A stretch of DNA of 50,031 bases from Sphingobacteriaceae bacterium (GCA_016705695.1 JADJLA010000013.1:1-50031); one strand, 5' to 3'; positions 15,293 through 25,607 are shown, counted from the first letter of the stretch. The notes: generated by a model not told the origin, from the letters alone. Numbers and translations: made by a program.

Positions 15293-17815
15293 ATGAAAAA
15301 ACTATTACTGTTCACCGGAAGTTTAATTTTCTTTTTTTCTACTGCTCAAATAAATTCATTTCAGTCAAAAGGAATTGGCGGTGGCGGAGCTTTATTTGCT
15401 TGCGCAATTAATCCTGCCAACAATAATGAGTATTATATTTCTTGTGATATGGGGGAATTATTCCATACCACTAACTTTGGAAATTCTTACGATCAGGTGC
15501 ATTTTAAGCAAGTAATTGGGGGACATAATTCTAAAGTCTGTTTTACTTCAAGTGTTGGATTATTGTACAGCGTGAGTTATGCCAATAACATGGTATTACC
15601 AATGAAAAGCACTGATAATGGTGTAACGTGGAATGCTTTAACGGGCAATCCTGATAACAGCGAAGAAACATTTACTATTGACGCCGATTACAATAACCCT
15701 AATCGTGTGATCATTTCATATTATGGCGCCATTCATTTTTCAAGCAATGGAGGAAACACATTTACCAGCATTCATACAGCAACAAATTCGGGAGCAGGAA
15801 ACGTGGTAGGTGGTGTTTTTTGGGATAACAATACTATTTACATTGGAACTAATGATGGCTTGCTTGTTTCTACTAATGCAGGAACGTCATGGAGCACTTC
15901 TACAATTACAGGCATTCCTGCAGGTGAGCGCATTTGGTCGTTTGCCGGAGCTAAAAATGGAGGAACAACACGTTTATTTTGTTTAACAGCAAATGCCGGA
16001 GATATTTATGTTGGTGTTGTTGGATCGGATTATTTTAATTTTCCAAAAAGCGTTTACTCTTGCGATTATGGTACAACAAACTGGGTTGCCAAAAATACGG
16101 GAATAAATTACACCAACGATTTTCCAATGTTTGTTGGGATGGCAATTAACGATATTAATACAGTTTATATGGCAGGAAGTAATTCTACCGGATATCCTGA
16201 TGTATTAAAAACAACAAATGCCGGTGCAAATTGGACGCATGTATTTACAACAGCCACTAATTCAAATATTGTTACAGGTTGGAGTGGGCAAGGGGGCGAT
16301 AGAGGATGGGGTTATGGCGAATGTGCTTTTGGTTTAGCCGTAGCAGCAAATGACCCTACTAAAGTTATGTTTGGCGATTTTGGTTTTGTACATAAAACAA
16401 GTAACGGCGGCACTACTTGGCAACAGGGTTACGTTGACCCTGCCTCACAAAATACAATTAATGTAAATACACCAACTGGTAAAAATTATGTGAGCTCCGG
16501 TATTGAGAATACAACTTGCTGGCAAGTACATTGGAATAACGCCACAAGTTTGTGGTCGTGTTTTTCGGATATAAAAGGTATTCGCAGTACAGATGGAGGA
16601 AATTCATGGTCGTTCAATTATACTGGCCATGCTGCCAATTCAATGTACAGAGTAGTCCAACATAGCAATGGAAATTTATTTGGGGCAACATCTAATATTC
16701 ATGATATGTATCAAAGTACGCGTTTGCAAGATGCCATACTTGATGGTGCAGATGCAGAAGGAAAAGTTTTATACTCAACCAACGGTGGTTCAGCTTGGCA
16801 AAATGTGCACACGTTTGGCCATCCTGTGTTTTGGGTTGCTTTAGACCCTAATAATGTAAATAGAGCTTACGCGAGCGTGATACATTATAGTGGTGGTACA
16901 GGACTCGGAGGAATTTATGTTTGTAACGATCTTAATAATTTAGGAACATCTACTTGGACACTATTGCCAAATCCTCCGCGTACTGAAAAACATCCGGCGA
17001 GCATTAATGTACTGAACGATGGAAAAATGGTTGCCACCTATTCGGGCAGAAGAACTTCGGGTGGAGCATTTACCGCAAGTTCGGGTGTGTTTATTTATGA
17101 CCCTGCATTAAATTCGTGGACTGATGTCTCACATACAGGAATGTATTATTGGACAAAGGATCTGGTTGTTGATCCAAACGATGCTACGCAAAATACGTGG
17201 TACGCTTGCGTGTTTAGCGGTTGGGGTGGTCCACCAAATGGTTTAGGCGGAGTTTATAAAACAACTAATCGGGGTACAAGCTGGACAAAGCTCACCAATA
17301 TTACCGACATTGATAGGGCAACATCTTTAACGTTCAATCCAAATAACGCAAACCAAGTTTATATCACCGGTGAAGCTTGCGGTTTGTGGATGTCGAATAA
17401 TATAAATGCAGCAATTCCAACATTTTCTATAGTGCAAAGTTATCCCTTCGGGCAACCGGAGCGCGTATTTTTTAATCCATTTAATTCGCAAGAAGTTTGG
17501 GTTACAAGTTTTGGAAATGGAATGAAAACCGGAACCATTAGCACAACCACAGGAATGTTAGATTTTGCAAACAAAGCAGACGAGATCATCATCTATCCAA
17601 ATCCTGCTTCCGAAAAAATTTCTATCCTTCTTAATTCAAGCATTGAAAAGAGTTCTTATACCATATTAGATATTACAGGACGCGTAGTTCTATCAGGTAA
17701 TTTGCAAACGCAGAATTCAGAGGTGAATACTTCAGCCTTGAGTAAAGGAACTTATATCATGAAGGTAAAGAGCCTAAATTTCGCATTTTCCAAAAAGTTT
17801 ATCATTGTAGAATAA
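15293..17815 (+). CDS. Secreted BNR/sialidase-like beta-propeller, T9SS type A
   Basis: 840 residues. The signal peptide (MKKLLLFTGSLIFFFSTAQ) fixes the start at 15293, not the earlier in-frame codon. The body is made of BNR-type repeats (S-T-N-G-G-x-x-W variants such as STDNGVTWN, TTNAGANWT, TSNGGTTWQ, TTNRGTSWT), characteristic of the VPS10/sialidase-like or xyloglucanase-like double propeller. The last 75 residues have YPNPASEKISI and KGTYIMKV, the type A sorting signal. I see no proven catalytic set, so substrate and activity are open. A carbohydrate-active or adhesive surface role is likely. Confidence 0.85.
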   Translation: MKKLLLFTGSLIFFFSTAQINSFQSKGIGGGGALFACAINPANNNEYYISCDMGELFHTTNFGNSYDQVHFKQVIGGHNSKVCFTSSVGLLYSVSYANNMVLPMKSTDNGVTWNALTGNPDNSEETFTIDADYNNPNRVIISYYGAIHFSSNGGNTFTSIHTATNSGAGNVVGGVFWDNNTIYIGTNDGLLVSTNAGTSWSTSTITGIPAGERIWSFAGAKNGGTTRLFCLTANAGDIYVGVVGSDYFNFPKSVYSCDYGTTNWVAKNTGINYTNDFPMFVGMAINDINTVYMAGSNSTGYPDVLKTTNAGANWTHVFTTATNSNIVTGWSGQGGDRGWGYGECAFGLAVAANDPTKVMFGDFGFVHKTSNGGTTWQQGYVDPASQNTINVNTPTGKNYVSSGIENTTCWQVHWNNATSLWSCFSDIKGIRSTDGGNSWSFNYTGHAANSMYRVVQHSNGNLFGATSNIHDMYQSTRLQDAILDGADAEGKVLYSTNGGSAWQNVHTFGHPVFWVALDPNNVNRAYASVIHYSGGTGLGGIYVCNDLNNLGTSTWTLLPNPPRTEKHPASINVLNDGKMVATYSGRRTSGGAFTASSGVFIYDPALNSWTDVSHTGMYYWTKDLVVDPNDATQNTWYACVFSGWGGPPNGLGGVYKTTNRGTSWTKLTNITDIDRATSLTFNPNNANQVYITGEACGLWMSNNINAAIPTFSIVQSYPFGQPERVFFNPFNSQEVWVTSFGNGMKTGTISTTTGMLDFANKADEIIIYPNPASEKISILLNSSIEKSSYTILDITGRVVLSGNLQTQNSEVNTSALSKGTYIMKVKSLNFAFSKKFIIVE

Positions 17816-17823
17816 ATACAAAG

Positions 17824-17854
17824 ACCTAAAAGCCCTAAATCCCTTTAGGTTTTT
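17824..17854 (+). terminator. Terminator after the BNR-propeller gene
   Basis: ACCTAAA and TTTAGGT arms followed by a T-run, about 10 bp after the stop. Confidence 0.6.
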
Positions 17855-17964
17855 GCCTGTTCTTAATTTGTTCGTTATTACCTGATTTTTAACTAAATCC
17901 GTGGCTTTTTTGTCAAAAAAGGGGCGGTTTTTTTTTGTACTTTAGCGGAGCAAAAAAAATCTAC

Positions 17965-20736
17965 ATGAAGAAAATCTACTCAATTCTTACCATTATCGTA
18001 TTGCTATCTGCCTTTAACGGGTATTCTCAGCAATCTTATTTTAAAGCGCCGGCAGGAACTGCCACAACCACTGTTAGGGTTCCAAATGGAACTTCTGCTC
18101 ACGGTTATGTGAGAGGATGCTTTGTAATTCCGGCATCCGAACTTTGCGGGATAACCACTGTAACAGCATTGAATTCGGTTGGTTTTTGTTTGGTTAACGG
18201 ATGTGGAAGTGCGGCCGTTACTGGTAGCATTCAGATCTATCTTGAAAACACAAGCGACGTTAATTATACAAAAGGTACAATATGGTCTTCGGCAATTGCA
18301 CCAATGACATCAGTGTATAATAGTACAATGACAATTCCATTAACAGCCGGGGCTAATACAATAAACTTGGTATTACCTACAGCTTTCACTTATACAGGTG
18401 GTGGTTTATATGTTGCATATGATTGGTATTCAACTGGTCCTTTTGAAACAGGTCCAACTATTGCTAACTCACAGGCAGCAACCAATATTACCTTTGGTGG
18501 TGCTTCACAAAGTAGCAATTCGGCTCCTCCGGTAACTATTGTAAATACTAACACACGTCCAAATTTCAATTTAGGTTACATTAATACATTTACCAACGAG
18601 ATCTCTATCCAAACGATCATCTCGCACGGAAAAATTCCTATCGTACCAAGTGCACCTTACACCTTTAGCGTTGTTGCTAAAAATCAAGCAAGCGTTGCTG
18701 CAACTAACGTAACGTTAAATCTTGCCATGAGCGGTGTAAATGCTTTTGCTACATCTACAACTGTAGCTTCTATTCCTGCAAACGGAACAGTAATTGCTAT
18801 GTTCCCTGGTTTTACTCCTACAATTCAGGGTACAAGTGCTATTACTATTAGCGCTTTGCCAGATGATAATAATTGTAATAATACCGCTGTGGTTAATCAA
18901 TCAGTTACTTGTGAGGTATTAAGTTTAGGTCAGCCATCAAGTGCCGTGAATGTTTATTCTTTAGGCGTTGGTTATAATGCAGGAGGTTCTTCTATTGTCA
19001 TGAGATTTAAACCAAGCGCGCCAACTGCTACGGTTTATGCAGTGGATTGTGGTATAGGAAGCGATCCTTCAAATGTTGGGAAACCTGTTTTTGCTATTTT
19101 GCTTAATAGTTCCGGCGGACTTTTAGCAGCAAGTAATACGCTTATCTTAACAAGTGCTCATCTTAATAAATTTATCACATTCTATTTCCCAACTCCGATA
19201 TCGTTAACTAATGTAACTTATTACCACGTAGGTATGTCGCAACCAACCGGACCACATTTCCCATACGCTGTAATGCCGGTGAATTATATTCCAAATAATT
19301 TCTTTTATCAGTCAAATCAATTAGGCGGATTCGTTGCGTCATTTGCTCAAAGTTTTGGTATGTTCGCATTTGAACCAATATTCGACAATGGAATTAGTTT
19401 AACTGTTAATTCAGGGTCTCTTTGTAGCGGAAATTCTATGACACTTACAGCAAATAGCAGCTTAAATAATTATTCGTGGACACCAACTGCATCAACTGCT
19501 AGTCAAATAGTAGTTACGCCAAGTATTTCAACATTATATGAAGTATACACAAGTACAGCGGCTACATGTTTTGCTAAAAAAGGAGCAGTTGTAACAGTTT
19601 ATGCAACACCAACAATTACAGTTCCAAACGGAGGTATTTGCCCAACACCGGGATCTTATACATTCACTCCATCCGGTGCAGCAACTTATACTTATTTACC
19701 TGTTGGCCCTGTTGATTCTCCAACAATAACAACACAGTACACCGTTGTTGGTTCATCAACTGCCGGTTGTATTAGTAACGTAGCAACACCATCTATCATT
19801 GTAACAAATTCGGTTGTGTTGTCGGTAGTTTCACCTTCTGCGGTTTGTATTGGAAAATCTGGAACTTTAACAGCTAGTGGTGCTTCATCGTATTCGTGGA
19901 CAACCTCTCCGGGATCAACTTTAAATCCAATTGTAGTTACACCTGCTGTACCAAACACATATGGTTTATATGGAACAGTTGGTACATGTACCGCATTCAC
20001 TACAGTATTTGTGAATGTAAATCCTAATCCAACAGTAACAATTGCACCATCGCGAATAGTTTATTGCGTGGATAACGGTCCAACTACTATGACCGCAAGT
20101 GGAGCTGCAACTTATTCTTGGAATACAGGTTCAACAACAAATACGGCAGCAGCTACACCAACTAGTGTGATCACTTATTCGGTATTAGGTACTGATGTAA
20201 ATGGTTGTATAGATGTTGAGTATTTTACACTCGGCCCTGCTGCCAGTCCTACCATCACTGCTTCAACAAGCGATGGAACAATTTGTATCAACGGAACAGC
20301 AACTATAACGGCTAGCGGTGCATTATCATCGTACTCATGGACTGGCAATACTTCTACAACAAGTATTGCAATAGTTTCTCCGACTGTTACTACTACATAC
20401 ACTGTAACCGGGTTTAATCCAAATACGTGTTATGGAACATATACAATTACCCAATTTGTTGACCCATGTGTTGGTGTAAAAGAGATAGGAGTTAATTCTA
20501 TTAAAGCAGTTATTTACCCTAACCCAAACACAGGAGCATTTAATATTAGCATAAGTGCTGTTTCTGACGATATGAGTATTGAGCTTTATAATGTTTTAGG
20601 TGCTCTTATGCATTCGCAGCCGATAAGCAATACTACAACGGCTGTAGATATGAGCAAGCTTTCAAATGGTGTTTATTTGGCCAAGATCAAAGAAGGAAGC
20701 CAGGTAATTGAAACCATGAGGGTTATTAAGCAATAA
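17965..20736 (+). CDS. Secreted Ig-like-repeat protein, T9SS type A
   Basis: 923 residues from ATG 17965, chosen because the signal peptide (MKKIYSILTIIVLLSAFNGY) starts there. After an N-terminal beta-rich domain come repeated units of about 80 residues. Each opens with C-x-G-x-S/T-x-T-L-T-A-S/N-G and contains YSWT or YSWN and TTYT/TTYSV, as in Ig-like or PKD-like surface adhesins. The C-terminus is a T9SS type A domain (IYPNPNTGAFNIS...LSNGVYLAKI). Ser/Thr-rich composition and regular Cys pairs fit an extracellular adhesin. Confidence 0.85.
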   Translation: MKKIYSILTIIVLLSAFNGYSQQSYFKAPAGTATTTVRVPNGTSAHGYVRGCFVIPASELCGITTVTALNSVGFCLVNGCGSAAVTGSIQIYLENTSDVNYTKGTIWSSAIAPMTSVYNSTMTIPLTAGANTINLVLPTAFTYTGGGLYVAYDWYSTGPFETGPTIANSQAATNITFGGASQSSNSAPPVTIVNTNTRPNFNLGYINTFTNEISIQTIISHGKIPIVPSAPYTFSVVAKNQASVAATNVTLNLAMSGVNAFATSTTVASIPANGTVIAMFPGFTPTIQGTSAITISALPDDNNCNNTAVVNQSVTCEVLSLGQPSSAVNVYSLGVGYNAGGSSIVMRFKPSAPTATVYAVDCGIGSDPSNVGKPVFAILLNSSGGLLAASNTLILTSAHLNKFITFYFPTPISLTNVTYYHVGMSQPTGPHFPYAVMPVNYIPNNFFYQSNQLGGFVASFAQSFGMFAFEPIFDNGISLTVNSGSLCSGNSMTLTANSSLNNYSWTPTASTASQIVVTPSISTLYEVYTSTAATCFAKKGAVVTVYATPTITVPNGGICPTPGSYTFTPSGAATYTYLPVGPVDSPTITTQYTVVGSSTAGCISNVATPSIIVTNSVVLSVVSPSAVCIGKSGTLTASGASSYSWTTSPGSTLNPIVVTPAVPNTYGLYGTVGTCTAFTTVFVNVNPNPTVTIAPSRIVYCVDNGPTTMTASGAATYSWNTGSTTNTAAATPTSVITYSVLGTDVNGCIDVEYFTLGPAASPTITASTSDGTICINGTATITASGALSSYSWTGNTSTTSIAIVSPTVTTTYTVTGFNPNTCYGTYTITQFVDPCVGVKEIGVNSIKAVIYPNPNTGAFNISISAVSDDMSIELYNVLGALMHSQPISNTTTAVDMSKLSNGVYLAKIKEGSQVIETMRVIKQ

Positions 20737-20757
20737 AGCTTTAAAGCCCTGAAATTG

Positions 20758-20790
20758 AAGAGCGGTCGCTAAAAAGACCGCTCTTTTTTT
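20758..20790 (+). terminator. Strong terminator after the Ig-like protein
   Basis: Ten-base arms AAGAGCGGTC and GACCGCTCTT around an 8-base loop, followed by a run of T. Confidence 0.85.
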
Positions 20791-20884
20791 GTTCTAAACA
20801 TTTAAAATAGGTCATTTGCGGTTAATTAATTCCAAATTTATTCTTTGTTAACTAAATGTCTTTTTCTTTTATTTGTACTCGCTT

Positions 20885-20892
20885 TATATTTG
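20885..20892 (+). promoter_or_regulatory. -7 element of the OmpH/Skp gene
   Basis: TATATTTG, 14 bases before the ATG. A TTTG lies 9 bases upstream, too close for -33. Confidence 0.4.
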
Positions 20893-20906
20893 TGTAAAAT
20901 TGCAAT

Positions 20907-21545
20907 ATGAATAAGATCCTTATCACCGTTAATGCGCTGTTGGTTATAGCTGTTGGATATTTGTTCTACCAGGTTGGTGGGAACAAAGCGGCTGATCCCG
21001 ATTCTCAAGAAGGTAAAGAAGAAGTAAAGAAACCCATAGTAATTGAGAATAAGAATGTCCCTATCACGGGTAAAATTGCTTTTATTAATATCGATCAGAT
21101 CAACGAAAAAAGTTTATTCGTAATGGATATGGTTAAGAAATTGGAAAAGACCAAGAATTCGATCGAAGCCAGTTTAGAGAATTTAGGGATGCGTTACGAA
21201 GAGAAAGTAAAGGATTACCAAAGTTCGGCCAGCGCCGGTATTATTCCTGAAAGCGAACTAGCGTCAAAAGCCAAAGAGATCCAAAACATTGAGAAGGATG
21301 CGCAAAGCAAGCGGTTGCAAATGGATAATTTAGGAATTGAATTGAACGAGAAGAACGAATCGTTTAAAGCAGACATTAAAAATCTTATTTCAGAAAAGTA
21401 TTCAGGAAAATTTGATTACGTTTTAACTTATAGCGAAAACGTTCCTTTGATCGTTTACGGAAATCCATCGTTTGATATTACTGAAGAGGTGATAATACAG
21501 ATCAACGAAAGTTACAAAAGCAAAAAAGCGGTTTCTAAACAATAA
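20907..21545 (+). CDS. OmpH/Skp-family periplasmic chaperone
   Basis: 212 residues: an uncleaved anchor or signal (residues 4-22), a low-complexity linker, then KIAFINIDQINEKS. This is the OmpH/Skp start, followed by long amphipathic helices (VKKLEKTKNSIEASLENLG...LQMDNLGIELNEKNESFKAD) and FDYVLTYSENVPLIVYG, the usual end of the family. Skp-like proteins hold unfolded outer-membrane proteins in the periplasm. Six bases separate it from the MazG-like gene. Confidence 0.88.
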   Translation: MNKILITVNALLVIAVGYLFYQVGGNKAADPDSQEGKEEVKKPIVIENKNVPITGKIAFINIDQINEKSLFVMDMVKKLEKTKNSIEASLENLGMRYEEKVKDYQSSASAGIIPESELASKAKEIQNIEKDAQSKRLQMDNLGIELNEKNESFKADIKNLISEKYSGKFDYVLTYSENVPLIVYGNPSFDITEEVIIQINESYKSKKAVSKQ

Positions 21546-21551
21546 TTCAAA

Positions 21552-21960
21552 ATGGCAGAAAAAAACACTACCGCCGCATTACATTCTAAGATACAATCTG
21601 TAGCAGAATTTCATGAAGTGTTCAAGATCGGTAATGCGGATGGAATTAAATTAATAGATGAGAGGGATTATACCTTACGCTATAATTTAATTAAGGAAGA
21701 GAATGAGGAATACCTTGAGGCATGTAAGAACGGTGATATTGTTGAGATCGCTGATGCATTTGGGCGATCAATTGTATATTTTATTCGGCACCATTTTAAA
21801 ACACGGCTTAGAGCATAAAATAGAAGAAGTTTACGACGAGATCCATCGCAGCAATATGAGCAAGCTAGATGAGAATGGCGAACCAATTTTTAGAGAAGAC
21901 GGAAAGATTTTGAAGAGTAATCTTTACTTTAAACCGGATATTGGAAAGATATTGAAATAA
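21552..21960 (+). CDS. MazG-like NTP pyrophosphohydrolase family, frameshifted
   Basis: An all-alpha NTP-pyrophosphatase-like protein of about 136 residues once repaired. The 5' half has the metal motif E-E-N-E-E-Y-L-E (KEENEEYLEA), and the second frame supplies the matching second half DALGDQLYILFG and the tail NMSKLDENGEPIFREDGK. In the 5' frame the second motif reads ADAFGRS. Deleting one base in TTTGGG at 21759-21764 gives ADALGDQLY. The likely role is hydrolysis of non-canonical or excess nucleotides. It follows the OmpH gene by 6 bp and ends in a terminator shared with the convergent M1 gene. Confidence 0.82.
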
Positions 21961-21961
21961 G

Positions 21962-21984
21962 AAAAGCGCCTAACGGCGCTTTTT
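21962..21984. terminator. Bidirectional terminator between convergent genes
   Basis: AAAAGCGCC-taac-GGCGCTTTT with T-runs on both strands. Confidence 0.8.
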
Positions 21985-21990
21985 GTTTTT

Positions 21991-22080
21991 AACCACGAAG
22001 AACACGAAAGAAGAACAACACGAAGGCCACGAAAATTGTATTCGTGGCCTTCGTGTAAAATCTTCGTGCGCTTTGTGGTT
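21991..22080. repeat. CACGAAG-type nested palindrome
   Basis: Perfect 16-bp arms 22018-22033 and 22041-22056 (ACACGAAGGCCACGAA and its complement), enclosed by AACCAC 21991-21996 and GTGGTT 22075-22080 with additional CACGAA/TTCGTG pairs between. It fills the convergent gap in front of the M1 gene stop. Confidence 0.75.
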
Positions 22081-22088
22081 AAATGAGT

Positions 22089-25000
22089 CTAGAAAGCTCT
22101 ATTAATTCCCACCATCCATCTGAACTGGACATAATCCTTCTCAGCGTAAGGTAAACGTGTGATAAACAATGGCATATCAAAACGAATAGTTAATGGTTTT
22201 AAACCGCTTAATTGTCCCCAACGTACAATATTGAATGTTGCACCAACTCCCGCATCAGCCATTGGTGATCCCATAACAACAGTTTCGCCCGGTTTATTGA
22301 TGTTGATCACACCAACATCTCCAAATAAGTACGGTTGAATTTTAATGCTGTTCTTTAAGAATTTTGGATTGAACCAACTAAATAATTCACCAAACTCCAA
22401 TTCCATATTAAATGCTGCGCCTGTACTTCCTTTGTATTGATACGAAAAACTTCCATCAGGATTTTTCTCGGCTAGTAAATAACCTGAGTAGCCACGCAAG
22501 TTCAATCCTCCGCCAGCTGTAAAATGATTGGTTACATCACCATAACCGCCCCATTCGCGCGCTCCAAAACCGTAAGAGCGTGTATATTTATTATCCATCA
22601 ATTCTTCGTTGTTAGCACCCGCCGCAAATAACATGCTCTCGCTTGGCATTAATTTTCCAAAACCAAACTGACCAAACAAACGTGTATTGATATTTATTTT
22701 ACCGAGATCATTTTTATTTATGCATGATAAAGTAATGGCCGAGTAATCATAATCATTTGTAAATGCAGCGGCACGTGTATTGAAATTAATAACTCCTGTT
22801 CCACGCTTGTAACGGTAATTGTGATCTAAACCAAAATGCATGGCGCTATTGAATTTTTGATAACCCCATTCAGTTGGGTTGATCAAGTACGTCATGTCTG
22901 CTTCAATATCGCGAAGCATAGCTTTATAATGCGTGTAAAATCTGGTTTTATCGTTATTGCTTCTTTTTTCCAAACCAATTGTGGCGCCATCCAAACCATC
23001 CAATGATTTAAGCTGCAAATAGAAATTGGACTTTTTCAAATATCGATTCAAACTTGTTTTGTAATTAAAAATAAAGGACACGGTGTTATAATTATTTACT
23101 TTGTCGCTGCTCTTTATGTACGCTTGTAAAAAACCGGAGCTAAACCATCCGGTAAGATCAAATACATGCTTGGTCATTAAATAATCTCCACTCAGGGCTA
23201 AACCAACTTTTAACCCGTCGTAACCATTGTGCCATAAACTCGGACGCAAACGCATATCATACTGTTTCCAATTTGGAGGATTATATACTTTTGAATCTAA
23301 GCGTACGTTAATACGACCTTTCTTCATATTATTGGTCATATCAACATCGGCTAATCGTTTACTTGGATCAATGATCACGTTTTTAATTCCATTGTTCACA
23401 TTAATGGTAGCCGTGTAAGTTGTTTTTAGTTTTGGTCCCCAACCAATCCAACGAGGGAGAGTAGTGGCGCCTGTGGGCTTTTCAAACCAGGTATTCGGAA
23501 TATAATAATGCCTTGCCGAATCATTTCCATCAATGATGGCAAAATCCAAAGGCATTTGCATGCTTCCTTTGCGCTTAAACGAAACCGTGTAATTTCCTTT
23601 TCCTATGTGTTTTATTTTCCCAATTTTATAATCAATGGTCTTGGTTGTTTCCATCCATTGATCAAAGAACCAATTAAGATCCTGCCCTGTAAATTGCGTG
23701 ATCGAATTTCTGAAATCCTCCGGATAAGGGTGGCAAAACTTCCATTGATAAAAATAGAACTGCATGGCTTTATCAAATAAAGCGCGACCCAATACATATT
23801 CCAAATTCTTTAGCATGGTAGCCGTTTTAAAATACACCTGACTATATCCACCACCATGACGAATGCCGCCATTAAAATCATCACCATGCGTATTTAAAGT
23901 TACTTGCTCGTCTTTGATCACATTGGTTGCGTAATAAGGATTGTAAATATCAGCATCAACCACTTTTAAGGGCTTGGTATATTCTGCAACGTACTTATCC
24001 ATTAACGATTTTGGTTTTTTTCTGTTATCGATCTCAAAAGGACCATCAATAAATTGATAGGTGTCGGCAGTATAAAATTGTGTAAAACCTTCGTCCAAAC
24101 TTGGGCGATAAGTTTCGTTGCTGCCTACCATCCCAAAGAACCAATTATGAGTTAGTTCATGAATAAATAAACCTCTGTATCCGGGATCCCATCCACCGTT
24201 AAGCGTGATCATTGGATATTCCATTCCGTCTTGCGCATCAGCACTGATCATTTTTGGATAATGATACGGACCGATATTATAACTATTCACTTCAATGATC
24301 TTTGTTAGGTATTGTGTGGCATTATACCAACCGACAGCGTGTGGTTCTTGAACTAAGGCAATACAACGAATGCCATCTATTTTTGATTCTCCAATACGGT
24401 AATTAGGATCGCAGGTATAAGCAACATCATGTACATTGATCGCGCTGAACTTCCAGGTTTTTTTGGTGCCATCTTTTTTAATGATGGTAGACGGAGGAGA
24501 ATTAAATGGTTTTTTGAGGAAATTGGAGATGTCTAATTTTTTACGGAGTGTATCAGGCAACATTTCGCTTTCGTTGGTCATAACACCGGTACCATCGCAA
24601 ATATAATTATTAGGAAGAGAGAGTTCTATATGATAAGAACCAAAATCACCATAGAATTCATGATCCATATGTTGATGCGTGTCCCAAGCCATTTTGTGAT
24701 CAAAAACCGAAATGCGCGGATACCAATGAACAATATCATATTGTTTGCTTCCAAACGAATTGAACATTTTCATACGGTTACGCATGGCTTCTTTATCAAA
24801 GTACGTTTTGAATTTTATGTTTAATGTAACCGATTCGCCCGATTTTACCGGCTTTGGTAACCAAACTTTCAAAACCGTATTATCTAATTCGGTTTTTAAT
24901 TCAACACCATTAACCATCATCGATTCAACCTGCGTGCCTAAATTCTTTTCGCGGTATTTACCGTATTTTAATTTGTAATCGTTGTTCTTATAAAGATCGG

Positions 25001-25292
25001 ATAAATAGGAATCTTTATTTTGCGCATTGCTATACAGATGAAAATAAACAAACGAAAGATCGTAGGGTGAGTTATTCCAATAGGTGAGTTCTTCTTTGGC
25101 ACTAATGATATCAGTGCTATCGTTCAGCTCTGCATTGATGTTATAATGCACGTCTTGTTGCCAATAACCTTCGTAAGGTTTTCTGTTTTTCCAATAGAGT
25201 GGGTTGGTTACCGAGCGGTAATCTAAATACTCGGTTTGCGCGGTAAAAACGAGCGGAACAAAGAAAAGTAATATGATGTGCTTTATACGCAT
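22089..25292 (-). CDS. M1-family metallopeptidase fused to an outer-membrane barrel-like domain
   Basis: 1067 residues with a signal peptide ending at about residue 18 (VFTAQ). Residues about 45-600 are an M1 aminopeptidase: substrate motif GMEYP (356-360), zinc motif HELTH (378-382) and third ligand E401 in DEGFTQF. Residues about 650-1067 have alternating aromatic beta strands, L932-R-G-Y935 within GGGLNLRGYSG, and a terminal strand ending FRWMVGINRAF. Both resemble Omp85/BamA-type barrels, whose hallmark is an RGF/RGY motif and a C-terminal aromatic strand. Typical M1 enzymes are 600-900 residues without a barrel. I infer an outer-membrane-tethered peptidase. Confidence 0.8.
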   Translation of the reverse strand: MRIKHIILLFFVPLVFTAQTEYLDYRSVTNPLYWKNRKPYEGYWQQDVHYNINAELNDSTDIISAKEELTYWNNSPYDLSFVYFHLYSNAQNKDSYLSDLYKNNDYKLKYGKYREKNLGTQVESMMVNGVELKTELDNTVLKVWLPKPVKSGESVTLNIKFKTYFDKEAMRNRMKMFNSFGSKQYDIVHWYPRISVFDHKMAWDTHQHMDHEFYGDFGSYHIELSLPNNYICDGTGVMTNESEMLPDTLRKKLDISNFLKKPFNSPPSTIIKKDGTKKTWKFSAINVHDVAYTCDPNYRIGESKIDGIRCIALVQEPHAVGWYNATQYLTKIIEVNSYNIGPYHYPKMISADAQDGMEYPMITLNGGWDPGYRGLFIHELTHNWFFGMVGSNETYRPSLDEGFTQFYTADTYQFIDGPFEIDNRKKPKSLMDKYVAEYTKPLKVVDADIYNPYYATNVIKDEQVTLNTHGDDFNGGIRHGGGYSQVYFKTATMLKNLEYVLGRALFDKAMQFYFYQWKFCHPYPEDFRNSITQFTGQDLNWFFDQWMETTKTIDYKIGKIKHIGKGNYTVSFKRKGSMQMPLDFAIIDGNDSARHYYIPNTWFEKPTGATTLPRWIGWGPKLKTTYTATINVNNGIKNVIIDPSKRLADVDMTNNMKKGRINVRLDSKVYNPPNWKQYDMRLRPSLWHNGYDGLKVGLALSGDYLMTKHVFDLTGWFSSGFLQAYIKSSDKVNNYNTVSFIFNYKTSLNRYLKKSNFYLQLKSLDGLDGATIGLEKRSNNDKTRFYTHYKAMLRDIEADMTYLINPTEWGYQKFNSAMHFGLDHNYRYKRGTGVINFNTRAAAFTNDYDYSAITLSCINKNDLGKININTRLFGQFGFGKLMPSESMLFAAGANNEELMDNKYTRSYGFGAREWGGYGDVTNHFTAGGGLNLRGYSGYLLAEKNPDGSFSYQYKGSTGAAFNMELEFGELFSWFNPKFLKNSIKIQPYLFGDVGVININKPGETVVMGSPMADAGVGATFNIVRWGQLSGLKPLTIRFDMPLFITRLPYAEKDYVQFRWMVGINRAF

Positions 25293-25607
25293 ATTCTAGT
25301 GAAATTAATTAGTAAATATGGGTAAAAAAAATGAGGAAAACAACGATGATTTAGCCACGAATTGCACGAATTTCCACAAATCTAATTCTAAGAGAAATGC
25401 TTTGCCTTTGACATGTTTTTCATTGTCCCGTAGGGACAAACTATTATTAGAAAGAAACCGAGCATGAAATCAAGCTCCGTAGGAGCGGCCTATTCACAAA
25501 TTCAAAATAGTTCACCCCTACGGGGTTCAATGGATCCTTTTATTAATGTTCTAATAATAGTTGGCTCCTACGAAGCCTTGGAGAAAATAGCGTTTTAAAC
25601 AAAATAA
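25293..25607. other. Gene-free region holding a hairpin-rich repeat element
   Basis: No gene. Outer arms CGTAGGGACAAACTATTATT (from about 25436) and the complement near 25552-25575 match at 21 of 24 positions. Inside and around them are four small hairpins with a gta/tac centre: GTCCC-gta-GGGAC, GCTCC-gta-GGAGC, CCCC-tac-GGGG and GGCT...AGCC. The first 100 bp next to the M1 start contain only AT-rich sequence and a CACGAATT fragment. Confidence 0.6.

Noticed and set aside
17910..17945. TTG...TACTTTAG as a promoter of the Ig-like protein gene
   Set aside because: The spacer would be about 25 bases and the -7 box has a mismatch, so support is too weak to list.
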